A DNA stretch of 64,000 nt from assembly GCA_028277725.1 (NCBI GenBank), contig JANQFX010000049.1, forward strand, positions 40,558-104,557, read 5' to 3'. This DNA comes from Thiohalocapsa sp. (lineage in GTDB: Bacteria; Pseudomonadota; Gammaproteobacteria; Chromatiales; Chromatiaceae). Numbering within the stretch: position 1 is the first letter of the stretch; every line of letters begins with the position of its first letter. This document shows positions 1 through 9,678 of this stretch, in pieces. The translations under genes were made by a program, and so were the position numbers. The notes under the pieces were generated by a model. The model was not told the DNA's origin. It did no database searches and was given only the letters and a program-made list of their open reading frames with translations.

Positions 1-309
1 CTGGTGGCCGGCAAGTTCGCCATCCCGCCGGAGAACGCCTACACGCGCCCGACCTACCACGCCAAGCTCGCCATGGCCGGCTTCGATCGGATCGACATCG
101 AATCCATCCGCGAGCAGGTCTACGCGCCGCTGCACCGTTTCCTGGCCGAGCACCCGGACACCCTGGAACGCCTGCACCCGATGGCCCGACTGCCGGCCAG
201 GGTCGCGCTGCGCTTCGAGGCCACCAGTGTCTATCGTGGCCTCGACTATGTGCTCGCCAGCGCGGTGAAGCCCAAGCAACTGCTGGGGCCCGGCGGCCGG
301 CGGCCCTGA
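1..309 (+). CDS. C-terminal part of a protein truncated by the window edge; possibly a SAM-dependent methyltransferase
   Basis: Frame open from base 1 to a stop at 309; family guess from general similarity only. Confidence 0.4.
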   Translation: MVAGKFAIPPENAYTRPTYHAKLAMAGFDRIDIESIREQVYAPLHRFLAEHPDTLERLHPMARLPARVALRFEATSVYRGLDYVLASAVKPKQLLGPGGRRP

Positions 310-330
310 TCGGCGGCACTTTCGGCAACC

Positions 331-1056
331 ATGGACCGCTTCGCCTTCGAGCCCATCGGCGTCGCACGGACACCCTTCACGGACAAGTTCGGCATCCCGC
401 GCCAGCCGGGGCTCGCCGATGCGCCGGGGCGGATCCTGCTGAACCCGCCCTTCGCGCGCCCCGCGGCCTTCGCTGGGCTCGACGGCTTCAGCCACGTCTG
501 GCTGATCTGGGTGTTCCACGACGACTGCCTCACGGCGGGTTGGCGCCCGACGGTGCGCCCGCCACGACTCGGCGGACGCCGCAAGGTGGGCGTGTTCGCG
601 AGCCGAGCGCCCTATCGCCCGAACCCCATCGGCCTATCGGTGGTTGCACACCAGGGCCTCGTGGAGGGCGCGGATGGCCTGGCGCTGCGGGTCTCGGGCG
701 TCGATCTGCTGGACGGCACGCCCATCCTGGATATCAAGCCCTACGTTGCCTACGCCGACGCCCTGCCCGACGCCACCGGAGGCTTCGCACCACTGGAACC
801 CGAGGACCGATTCAGGGTGCGGTTCAGCGACTCGGCGACCGCGGCCATTGCCGAACGCGATCCCGACGGCGAGCTGGCACTGGCCCGACTCATACGTCAG
901 CTCATCGCCCAGGACCCGCGCCCCGGCTATATGGATCGGTACCCGGACCGCCGTCGCTTTGCGTTCCGGCTGTATGATTGCGACATCCGTTGGCGGCTCG
1001 ATGAAGACACGGCGACCGTCGAGGAATGCAAACGCGAGCCGGAGCCCCGACCATGA
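331..1056 (+). CDS. trmO: tRNA (N6-threonylcarbamoyladenosine(37)-N6)-methyltransferase TrmO
   Basis: Start FEPIGVARTPFTDKFGIPRQPGL and motif RAPYRPNPIGLSVV...DGTPILDIKPYVAYAD, typical of TrmO/TsaA. Confidence 0.93.
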   Translation: MDRFAFEPIGVARTPFTDKFGIPRQPGLADAPGRILLNPPFARPAAFAGLDGFSHVWLIWVFHDDCLTAGWRPTVRPPRLGGRRKVGVFASRAPYRPNPIGLSVVAHQGLVEGADGLALRVSGVDLLDGTPILDIKPYVAYADALPDATGGFAPLEPEDRFRVRFSDSATAAIAERDPDGELALARLIRQLIAQDPRPGYMDRYPDRRRFAFRLYDCDIRWRLDEDTATVEECKREPEPRP

Positions 1057-1199
1057 CCGCCGGCACCGACTGAACCGCCCGCACTGATGGTGGCCATCGG
1101 CCGCGGCGGTGAAATGGCCCGGCGCATGGGTTAGAGTGCTGGGCTGACTCTTTTTTCGAGCCGGCCGCAGCCCGCAAGCCGGCCACGCCCCACCGGAGA

Positions 1200-1901
1200 A
1201 TGCCGATGGCCGTAGAAGACCTGATCGCCCCGTCCATCCTGTCCGCCGACTTCGCGAAGCTCGGCGAAGAAGTCGACAACGTCCTGGCCGCCGGCGCCGA
1301 CATCGTCCACTTCGACGTCATGGACAACCACTACGTGCCGAACCTGACCATCGGCCCGCTGGTCTGCGAGGCCCTGCGCAAGCACGGCGTCACCGCACCC
1401 ATCGACGTCCACCTGATGGTCAAGCCCGTCGACCGGATCATCCCGGACTTCGCCAAGGCCGGCGCCACCTACATCACCTTCCACCCGGAGGCGAGCGAGC
1501 ACATCGACCGCACGCTGCAGCTGATTCACGGCGAGGGCTGCAAGGCCGGCCTAGTGTTCAACCCGGCCACGCCGCTGTCGCACCTGGAGTACGTCATGGA
1601 CAAGGTGGACATGATCCTGCTCATGTCCGTGAACCCAGGCTTCGGCGGCCAGAGCTTCATCCCGTCCGCGCTGGACAAGCTCAGAGAGGCGCGCAAGCTC
1701 ATCGACGCCTCGGGCCGTGACATCCGGCTGGAGATCGACGGCGGCGTGAAAGTCGACAATATCGCCGAGATCAAGGCCGCCGGCGCCGACACCTTCGTGT
1801 CCGGCTCCGGCATCTTCGGCAAGGGCCAGGACGGCGATCCGAACCGCTACGACAGCATCATCGGGCAGATGCGCGAGGCGCTTGGGTCGGCTGGCGGCTG
1901 A
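1200..1901 (+). CDS. rpe: ribulose-phosphate 3-epimerase
   Basis: [47 protein letters not shown] motifs. Confidence 0.97.
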   Translation: MPMAVEDLIAPSILSADFAKLGEEVDNVLAAGADIVHFDVMDNHYVPNLTIGPLVCEALRKHGVTAPIDVHLMVKPVDRIIPDFAKAGATYITFHPEASEHIDRTLQLIHGEGCKAGLVFNPATPLSHLEYVMDKVDMILLMSVNPGFGGQSFIPSALDKLREARKLIDASGRDIRLEIDGGVKVDNIAEIKAAGADTFVSGSGIFGKGQDGDPNRYDSIIGQMREALGSAGG

Positions 1902-2228
1902 ATCGCCGGCGCCCACATCGTGCAGAGCAGGGACGCTCCGTGGCTCCAAGATCAGGCCGACGCTGGAGGAGGCCATGCACCGAGGCGATGCGAGAGCACG
2001 ATCGCCGCCCCTGAAGCAGACCAGAGCGGCCGACCAAGCGCCGGCCAGGGAACGCCCCTAAGCACCAACCTCCATACGCGATGACAATGGTTTGCCCGGC
2101 CGGGTTTCGGCGGCGCTGAGGCGCCGACCCAGGGCGGCCGGATTGCGGACCAGCGGCACAGCAGCCGCGCCCGCCGATGCCAGCGCAGTATCACCCGCCC
2201 CCTCCCGGACCCTCGACGCAGCACCCGC

Positions 2229-2909
2229 ATGAAGTCAGTATTCACCCCCAAAATGGCCCTCTTGGACCTGGACGGCACCCTCGTGGACAGCGTGCCGGAC
2301 CTGGCCCGTAGCGTCGATCTGATGATGGCCGAGCTGGGTGGCCCGCCGCGCGGGGAGGCGGCCGTGCGCAACTGGGTCGGCAACGGCGTCGAGCGGCTGG
2401 TGCAGCGCGCGCTTGTCGGTTGCCTGGACGGCGAGCCGGATGCCGCAGACTACGCTCGGGCCTACCCGATCTTCGCCCAGCTCTACGCGACCCACAACGG
2501 CAAGAACTCACGACTCTATCCCGGCGTGCAAGAGGGTCTCGACGCCCTGGCGGCACGGGGTCTCAAGATCGGCTGCGTGACCAACAAGGCGGCGTGCTTC
2601 ACCGAGCCGCTGATCTCTTCCCTGGGCGTCGCGGAACGCTTTGCCATCGTCATCAGCGGCGATACCCTGCCCGAGAAGAAACCAAGCCCGCTACCGCTGC
2701 TGCACGCGGCCGAGTACTTCGGCGTCGCTCCGGCAGACGCGCTGATGGTGGGCGATTCCGTCAGCGACGTGAAGGCGGCCAGGGCGGCCGGATTTTCGAT
2801 TGTCTGCGTCAGCTATGGTTACAATCATGGCGTCGACATCCGCGAGGCGGAGCCGGACGCCGTCATCGACTCCCTGATGGAGCTGGACGGGCTACTGGCC
2901 CCGCCATAG
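2229..2909 (+). CDS. gph: phosphoglycolate phosphatase (HAD family)
   Basis: LLDLDGTLVDSVPDLARSVD, MVGDSVSDVKAARAAG; located between rpe and trpE as in the common rpe-gph-trpE order. Confidence 0.93.
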   Translation: MKSVFTPKMALLDLDGTLVDSVPDLARSVDLMMAELGGPPRGEAAVRNWVGNGVERLVQRALVGCLDGEPDAADYARAYPIFAQLYATHNGKNSRLYPGVQEGLDALAARGLKIGCVTNKAACFTEPLISSLGVAERFAIVISGDTLPEKKPSPLPLLHAAEYFGVAPADALMVGDSVSDVKAARAAGFSIVCVSYGYNHGVDIREAEPDAVIDSLMELDGLLAPP

Positions 2910-3071
2910 CGCCGAATCGGTCGACAGCACAGACGCGGCGCCCGAGCCAACCGCCACAAGCGAGCCGATGAACCAGAATCATCGAACAGAGCAGGCAACC
3001 CCCGGATGCCGATGGCGCAGCTGACGCCTCGCCCCCGAGCATCCAATGTCCGTTCGTCTGGAGCCCGTTCG

Positions 3072-4568
3072 ATGACACCCGAGAACTTCGCCGCCCTGGC
3101 CCGCCAGGGGCACAACCGCATCCCGTTCGTCTGTGAGGTCCTCGCCGACCTCGACACACCGCTGAGCTGTTATCTCAAACTCGCCGCGGGACCCTATTCC
3201 TATCTATTCGAGTCCGTTCAGGGCGGCGAGAAGTGGGGCCGTTACTCGATCATCGGCCTAGCGGCGCAGACGATCGTCAAGGTGTTCGGCCACCGCATCG
3301 TCGTGGAGCGCAACGGGCAGCTGATCGAGGCGGCCGAGGCCGAGGATCCGCTCGCCTGGATCGAGCAATTCCAGGCCCGGTATCGCGTTGCCGAACACCC
3401 GGATATGCCACGCTTCGCCGGCGGACTGGTAGGCTATTTCGGCTACGACACGGTGCGCTACATCGAACCGAAACTGGCCCACTGTCCAAACCCAGACCAA
3501 ATGGGCACCCCGGACATCCTGTTGATGCTCTCCGAGGAGGTCGTCGTCTTCGACAACCTGCGCGGGCGCATCTACATCATCGTGCACCTGGACCCGGAGG
3601 CCGGCGACACCCCCGCCACCGGACAGGCCCGCATCGACGCGTTGGTGGCAAAGATGCAGCGCGGCGCCCCGCGCAACCCGCGCGCCGTCGGTCGTCGCAT
3701 CGCCGAGACCGACTTCGTATCCGGTTTTAGCCAGGCCGGCTTCGAGGCCGCCGTGGATCGCATCAAGGAGTACATCCTCGCCGGCGACTGCATGCAGGTC
3801 GTGCTCTCGCAGCGCCTGTCGATCCCCTTCCAGGCCCCTCCGCTGGATCTGTACCGGGCGCTCCGCGGCCTCAACCCGTCGCCCTACATGTATTTCCTGG
3901 ATCTCGGCGAGTTCCAGGTGGTCGGCTCGTCGCCCGAGATCCTGACGCGCCTGGAGGATGGTGTGGTCACCGTGCGCCCCATCGCCGGCACCCGACGGCG
4001 CGGCTACACGGCGGAGGAGGACGCGGACCTGGAGGCGGAGCTACTTGCGGACCCGAAGGAACTCGCCGAGCACCTCATGCTCATCGACCTCGGCCGCAAC
4101 GATTGCGGGCGCGTCGCCGAGACCGGCAGCGTCCGGTTGACGGAGAAGATGATCGTCGAGCGCTATTCGCACGTCATGCACATCGTCAGCAACGTGATCG
4201 GAACCCTGGGCGAGGGCCTGAGTGCCATCGACGTGTTGCGCGCGACCTTCCCCGCCGGCACCGTATCGGGCGCGCCGAAGATCCGCGCCATGGAGATCAT
4301 CGACGAGTTGGAACCCGTAAAGCGTGGCGTCTATTCCGGCGCCGTCGGCTACCTGGCCTTCAACGGCAACATGGATACCGCCATCGCCATTCGCACGGCG
4401 GTGATCCAGGACGGCACGCTGCACATTCAAGCCGGCGCGGGCGTCGTGGCAGACTCGGTGCCGGAGCTGGAGTGGAAAGAGACCATGAACAAGGGCCGCG
4501 CCGTGTTCCGCGCCGTCGCCATGGCGGAGGCCGGAATCGAACGCCACCCCTGCGTCGGGGATGACTGA
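3072..4568 (+). CDS. trpE: anthranilate synthase component I
   Basis: Chorismate-binding domain motifs ([49 protein letters not shown]). ORF opens at 3006; ATG at 3072 preferred. Confidence 0.95.
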   Translation: MTPENFAALARQGHNRIPFVCEVLADLDTPLSCYLKLAAGPYSYLFESVQGGEKWGRYSIIGLAAQTIVKVFGHRIVVERNGQLIEAAEAEDPLAWIEQFQARYRVAEHPDMPRFAGGLVGYFGYDTVRYIEPKLAHCPNPDQMGTPDILLMLSEEVVVFDNLRGRIYIIVHLDPEAGDTPATGQARIDALVAKMQRGAPRNPRAVGRRIAETDFVSGFSQAGFEAAVDRIKEYILAGDCMQVVLSQRLSIPFQAPPLDLYRALRGLNPSPYMYFLDLGEFQVVGSSPEILTRLEDGVVTVRPIAGTRRRGYTAEEDADLEAELLADPKELAEHLMLIDLGRNDCGRVAETGSVRLTEKMIVERYSHVMHIVSNVIGTLGEGLSAIDVLRATFPAGTVSGAPKIRAMEIIDELEPVKRGVYSGAVGYLAFNGNMDTAIAIRTAVIQDGTLHIQAGAGVVADSVPELEWKETMNKGRAVFRAVAMAEAGIERHPCVGDD

Positions 4569-5047
4569 GCGCACAGGCTAGCGAACCGCGGACGCATCGA
4601 CGGAGGGCGTTTAGCTGCCCTCGGCTTCTCCTGCCTTGGCTGCAAGCGCACGCCTGGTCTGCAAGCCGCCCGGGCGTTGGCCAGCGTGTTTGCGATGTGC
4701 GCGGTTCGGAATTTCGATCTGGACATTCGAGAAACCGTCCTCGACATGCCCAGCCCGCGATCGGACGCCGACCGCAGGGCGAAACCAGACATGGCCAAGA
4801 CATCGCGCAAACCACGTCGGAACCTCGGGTTTTCACCTATAACTTGCAACATTTCAATGACATAGCGCAAACAATAAGGCACCGACAAGGCCAAGAATCG
4901 CCCCGTTCGTCGGACAAAAAGGAAAGAATTCGAAAAATGCGTTGCGCAGGGCCGGTCTTGCACTACCATGAAGCCAAGTCGGAATTGTCCAGCTTTTGCC
5001 GCAGGAACTTTCCGTTCAAAACCTGCTCGAAAACCCGGCGACCCGTG

Positions 5048-5076
5048 TTGTCAAAGCCGCGTCGGCTTGATAGCAT
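5048..5076 (+). promoter_or_regulatory. candidate sigma70 promoter of rpoH
   Basis: TTGTCA - 17 bp - TAGCAT; the spacer contains the palindrome AAGCCG-CGT-CGGCTT. Confidence 0.5.
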
Positions 5077-5109
5077 AATTTCCGAGAAAACTACTCAGGA
5101 ATAGAACCC

Positions 5110-5970
5110 ATGACTGACGCCACGACGCAAGACATCGCAAGCATCGGCTCTTTGTCGACGGGCACGATCGATGCTTACATCGCGAGTGCCTACCAGATTC
5201 CGGTTCTGACTCAGGAGGAAGAGCGCAGCCTGGCCCTACGCCTGCGCGACCAGGGCGACATGCTGGCTGCACGCCGGCTCGTGCTCTCGCACCTGCGCTT
5301 CGTCATCCGCATCGCCCGCGGTTACCTCGGCTACGGCCTGCCGCTGCCCGATTTGATCCAGGAGGGCACCGTCGGCCTGATGAAGGCGGTGCGCCGCTTC
5401 GAGCCCGACGTCGGCGTGCGGCTGGTGTCCTTCGCCGTGCACTGGATTCGCGCGGAGATCCACGAGTACATCCTGCGTAACTGGCGCATCGTGAAGGTCG
5501 CCACCACCAAGGCCCAGCGCAAGCTCTTCTTCAACCTCCGGAGCGCCAAGAAGCGCCTCGGCTGGTTTACCAAGCAGGAGGTGGACGACGTCGCCGCCGA
5601 CCTCGGCGTCAAGCCGGAGACCGTTCTGGAGATGGAGTCGCGCCTGGCGAGCCACGACATGGCCTTCGACGGTTACGATGACGACGATGACGAGGGCCCA
5701 TCCGCACCCTCGACCTATCTGCCTGACACACGCATGGAACCGGCCGCGAAACTAGAGCGCGAAGACCACGACGCACACCAGAAGAAGCGCCTGTTCGCCG
5801 CGCTGGAAGGGCTCGACGAGCGCAGCAAGACCATTCTGCGCGAACGCTGGCTCACCGAGAAGAAGCAAACCCTGCACGAATTGGCACAGCAGTTCGGCGT
5901 CTCCGCCGAGCGCATCCGGCAAATCGAGAAGAACGCCATGAACAAGCTGCGTGTTCAACTCGAGATGTAG
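5110..5970 (+). CDS. rpoH: RNA polymerase sigma-32 factor
   Basis: RpoH-like architecture: [64 protein letters not shown]. Confidence 0.96.
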   Translation: MTDATTQDIASIGSLSTGTIDAYIASAYQIPVLTQEEERSLALRLRDQGDMLAARRLVLSHLRFVIRIARGYLGYGLPLPDLIQEGTVGLMKAVRRFEPDVGVRLVSFAVHWIRAEIHEYILRNWRIVKVATTKAQRKLFFNLRSAKKRLGWFTKQEVDDVAADLGVKPETVLEMESRLASHDMAFDGYDDDDDEGPSAPSTYLPDTRMEPAAKLEREDHDAHQKKRLFAALEGLDERSKTILRERWLTEKKQTLHELAQQFGVSAERIRQIEKNAMNKLRVQLEM

Positions 5971-6013
5971 TCCAGCCTGGCCGGCGGCCTTCCCCTGTGC
6001 CGCCCCGCCCCTG

Positions 6014-6040
6014 AAAGCCCGCCATCGTGCGGGCTTTTTT
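6014..6040 (+). terminator. Rho-independent terminator downstream of rpoH
   Basis: AAAGCCCGC-CATCGT-GCGGGCTTTTTT hairpin plus T-tract. Confidence 0.9.
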
Positions 6041-6320
6041 ACGCCTGCGCCCCGGATCGACTGTGCCAACACGCGGGGGCCGGGCAGCGCGCTCGCGGAC
6101 GCCGCCCGGATTGTCCACTGAGAGGCGGCAACCGACCTGTCCCGTTCGCCAGCCGATCACGAGACTGTGCCATCATCACCACCGAGGCTCCGTTCCTCGA
6201 CCACGCGTGCAACGCCAGCGTTCGGGTTTCCCGGCCGCCGCCGCGGCCCTGGATATCGGGCTCCGTGCTGGCGAACTCCGGCTTCATCGATTCAACACCA
6301 CGGGACCCTTTGCGCAGACC

Positions 6321-7850
6321 ATGCAACAGACTGTTCGATTCGCCCTCCAGCGCGCCCTGCTGGCAATCGCACTCTTCCTGCCAGTCGCCGCCCACGCCAT
6401 TCCGGCGGCACCGGTCATGACCCTGTACAAATTCAATGGCTCGCTGACGGTGCCGACCTACCGCATCGGCGCCAATGGACCCGGTGCCCAGGCCGGCAGC
6501 ATGACCCAGGGTACTGCCGTGATCCCCTGTCTGGTCATCAAGAACGGCCGCCCGCTCACCGACGGCAAGGGCACGCCCTACGTCGGCTTCGAGGTCGTGG
6601 TCGACTCGGCTCGGGCGTCGGACCAGTCCGCCACCCGCGCCTTCGAGCGCGCAGTGGCCGCGCAGAAGAACAAGCAGGTCCGTAACCACCACTGCGGGCC
6701 GGGCGTGAACCGCGTGGTCAGCGTGCGCGACCTCTACGCGCTCGAGAAGTCACCCTTCTTCGACCCACCGGGCCGCGGCGACCAAAAGGCCGCCGAGCGT
6801 GGGGGCAAGGGCACGCTGGACAGCATCGTGCGCAGCTTCCACAACTCGTCGCAATGCGCCTCCGTCAACAAGCGCATGCCCGGGCGCCGCGCCCGGCTCG
6901 CGTCCGCCTGGGACAATTTCATCTCACGCAACACGGGCAAGTGGGACAAACAGACCCTGGCCCAGGCCAAACACCTCGACTACAGCATGCGCACCGCCAT
7001 CTACGAGGGTCACCTCGACCGCGGCTGTTCCGCCTACGGCGCCTGCGAGCGCAACACCGTGGTGCTGTCGGTTCGCAATCGGGCCGTGGGCCAGTGCCTG
7101 AGCCGACAGGGCTGCCGCTTCCCGGGCGACTTCCAGGGCGTGGCCTCGGATGTGTCCCAGTACAACATCTGGGACGAGTACCTGACCATGATCTCCGGGC
7201 TCACGGCCTGCTACCTGCGCACGGACCTCGCCAACAAGGACTTCTACGACCGTATCCAGGCCATGTATGCCCAGAGCGTCGGCGACGCCGAGCGCCTGCT
7301 CTACGGCGGTGACTCCGCCCTGCGGGAGGTGTTTCCGGGCAATTCCCAGTCGGACCTGACCGCGATGCGCCACTACTATCACCCGCCAGCCATGGGCAAG
7401 TGCTTCCCGCAGCAAGACCGCATCGAGTACATGTCCGGCGCCGTGGCCAGCAAAGGCGGGGACCATGCCCTGATCGCCAATACCCGCATCGAGGTCGGCC
7501 GCAGGGTCGGCAACGGCTACGCGTTCAGGGAGTTCCGCTTCGACATGGAGGACTGGGGCGATGCCATTCGCGTCGAAGACAATTATCCGGGCTTCATCGT
7601 CGACGGCAGAAAGGTGCGGCTCGGCGGCGGCGGCGGCTGCACGGCCTATGGGGTCTCCCGCGGTTGCAGCTTCAGCAAGGTGGGCCGCTACCGCAAGACG
7701 CCGAGTTGGCTGACCGCCGGCAAGCCGGTCGCGCTGAACTGCCGCATCAAGGATCAGGGCGAGTCCTGTCGCGGCGGCGCTCGCATGACCCGCGTCAGCG
7801 TCGGCGGCGCCTGCGATGTCGACATGATGCCGGTGAGCGGCGTCCACTGA
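6321..7850 (+). CDS. secreted cysteine-rich hypothetical protein
   Basis: ATG 6321 followed by a signal-peptide-like stretch (MQQTVRFALQRALLAIALFLPVAAHA); many Cys in the mature part; no family recognised. Confidence 0.75.
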   Translation: MQQTVRFALQRALLAIALFLPVAAHAIPAAPVMTLYKFNGSLTVPTYRIGANGPGAQAGSMTQGTAVIPCLVIKNGRPLTDGKGTPYVGFEVVVDSARASDQSATRAFERAVAAQKNKQVRNHHCGPGVNRVVSVRDLYALEKSPFFDPPGRGDQKAAERGGKGTLDSIVRSFHNSSQCASVNKRMPGRRARLASAWDNFISRNTGKWDKQTLAQAKHLDYSMRTAIYEGHLDRGCSAYGACERNTVVLSVRNRAVGQCLSRQGCRFPGDFQGVASDVSQYNIWDEYLTMISGLTACYLRTDLANKDFYDRIQAMYAQSVGDAERLLYGGDSALREVFPGNSQSDLTAMRHYYHPPAMGKCFPQQDRIEYMSGAVASKGGDHALIANTRIEVGRRVGNGYAFREFRFDMEDWGDAIRVEDNYPGFIVDGRKVRLGGGGGCTAYGVSRGCSFSKVGRYRKTPSWLTAGKPVALNCRIKDQGESCRGGARMTRVSVGGACDVDMMPVSGVH

Positions 7851-8341
7851 GCCGATGTCGAAGCGGAGCCGACAAACGCCGGGCCGGCGAATGTCGGGCT
7901 CCGAAGGCAGTCGGACTTGGCGTGAGCGACTACCCTCCGGCCACTCTCCCCTGCCGAGACAGGACCGACCCCGTGCCACAGGCTTCCGTCCGGAGCCCGA
8001 GACTCCGAAGGGCACGGGAGCAGACCCGGCAAGCGATTCCGCTGATGCAGGACGTCGCTGCGCACAAACGGTGCAACCGCGACCCATCTGCTTGCACGGA
8101 CGTGCATGGAAGGCCGCGACCGCCACCGGACCGCGACCCTGCAGCCGACACAGTCCACGACGAGGCACACCGATAAAACCAAGCAGGTCAATAGGCTATT
8201 GGCCGTGTCGGTACGACCTCGCCATCTGGTGACCCAGTACGCATTGCTTTGGCACGGCGTTCGCTAAGGTCAGGACAGGCCCAAGGCGATGCGATCGCGC
8301 CGAGGCCCTCTGACAAGTTCATTTTTGCGGAGGAAACGACC

Positions 8342-8569
8342 ATGCGCTGCCTCTACGACCCGACCCTCGACACAGACGGCTACGCAGACAGCGTGCTGCA
8401 CTCCGGGGACGACCATGAGCCCTACGGCTACGCTTCCCCGACACACGGCTTCGACACACAGGCCCGCCTGCAGCCGATTGCAAGCGACCCGATCGAGCCG
8501 CGCAACCCCAGTTTCGACCGCGTCATCGAGGCGCAGATTCTCGCGGACAGCAGCATGGTGGGGTGCTGA
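8342..8569 (+). CDS. small hypothetical protein (75 aa)
   Basis: ATG preceded by GCGGAGGAAACGACC (strong SD). Confidence 0.6.
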   Translation: MRCLYDPTLDTDGYADSVLHSGDDHEPYGYASPTHGFDTQARLQPIASDPIEPRNPSFDRVIEAQILADSSMVGC

Positions 8570-8571
8570 AC

Positions 8572-8712
8572 ATGAAGCGCTACAATCGGACCCCCAGTCC
8601 CCGAGCCCGGGCCATTGCCCTGACCCGACGAGCCGATGCCGCACGAGAGGTGCAGGCGCTGGCCCTGTTCTCGGTGCTCTGCGGAGTCGGTGCCTGGCTA
8701 CTGAGCCTCTGA
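8572..8712 (+). CDS. small hypothetical membrane protein (46 aa)
   Basis: Starts 2 bp after the preceding stop; MKRYNRTPSPRARAIALTRRADAAREVQALALFSVLCGVGAWLLSL has a hydrophobic C-terminus. Confidence 0.45.
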   Translation: MKRYNRTPSPRARAIALTRRADAAREVQALALFSVLCGVGAWLLSL

Positions 8713-8754
8713 TCCGAGCAGTGACCGCGGGCCTGGCGTCGGCGGTCTGTTCAA

Positions 8755-8991
8755 CCTAGATGGAGCAGTTGATCGCTCAGTCCCGTGCGCAAATGTCTGT
8801 GCCGTCTGGAATTCATGCGTTCTTCGCAAATCACGCGCCGGATGAAGGCCGCTACGGCCGCCAGGGCACGCCCCGCGTGCCGCTGAGCTGCGTTACAACT
8901 CGTTGGAATAGAATGGCTATTCCGCCTCGCTGTGCCTTGCTCAGCACCCCGCGGAACGCACCCTGACGACCGTCCAACGACTCCATCTAGG
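8755..8991 (-). mobile_element. MITE-like element, copy A (237 bp)
   Basis: Terminal inverted repeats CCTAGATGGAG(CA/TC)GTTG at 8755-8771 and 8975-8991; flanked by direct repeat TTCAA (8750-8754 / 8992-8996); similar to the 28676-28912 copy. Confidence 0.88.
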
Positions 8992-9021
8992 TTCAAAGGC
9001 ACGCGACGGGAGGACAATCGA

Positions 9022-9603
9022 TTGAGCACCGATTCCAAGGTTCGCTGCGGTTGGGTGGGACTGAGCAAACCCCATACGCTCGCCTACCACGATGAAGAGT
9101 GGGGGGTACCTGTCCACGACGATCGCCGTCAGTTCGAGTTTCTGCTGCTCGAAGGCGCTCAGGCCGGGCTGAGCTGGGACACCGTGCTGCGCAAACGCGC
9201 GGGATACAGAAGGGCCTTCGATCAGTTCGATGCCGAGCGCATCGCAAGTTACGACCAGACGAAGATCGACGCACTCTTACGGGACCCGGGAATCGTCCGT
9301 AACCGGCTGAAGGTCCAGAGTGCCGTGCGCAATGCCAGGGTCTTCCTGGAGATCCAAGCGACGTTCGGAACCTTCGACCGCTATATCTGGGACTTCGTCG
9401 ACGGCCAGCCGATCATCAATTCCTGGAAAGACCTATCACATGTGCCGGCAACCAGTGCGGAGAGCGACCGCCTCTCCAAGGATCTGAAGAGACGCGGCAT
9501 GAGCTTCGTCGGAAGCACCATCGTCTATGCCCACATGCAGGCAACCGGCATGGTCATGGATCACACCACGGACTGTTTTCGTTATGCGGAACTGGCCCGA
9601 TGA
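9022..9603 (+). CDS. tag: DNA-3-methyladenine glycosylase I
   Basis: RCGWVGLSKPHTLAYHDEEWGVPVHDDRRQFEFLLLEGAQAGLSWDTVLRKR; TTG start at 9022 after GGGAGG; the longer ORF runs into the MITE. Confidence 0.94.
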   Translation: MSTDSKVRCGWVGLSKPHTLAYHDEEWGVPVHDDRRQFEFLLLEGAQAGLSWDTVLRKRAGYRRAFDQFDAERIASYDQTKIDALLRDPGIVRNRLKVQSAVRNARVFLEIQATFGTFDRYIWDFVDGQPIINSWKDLSHVPATSAESDRLSKDLKRRGMSFVGSTIVYAHMQATGMVMDHTTDCFRYAELAR

Positions 9604-9678
9604 CTGTGATCCGTCGGGCCGGTCCCCGTGATCACCACCCGGAGCGCCCAGGTCCTCCCGAGGCAGGCTCCGCCCGAT

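Noticed and set aside
6027-6320. N-terminal extension of the 607-codon ORF downstream of rpoH
   Set aside because: It overlaps the rpoH terminator, and the signal peptide begins at ATG 6321.
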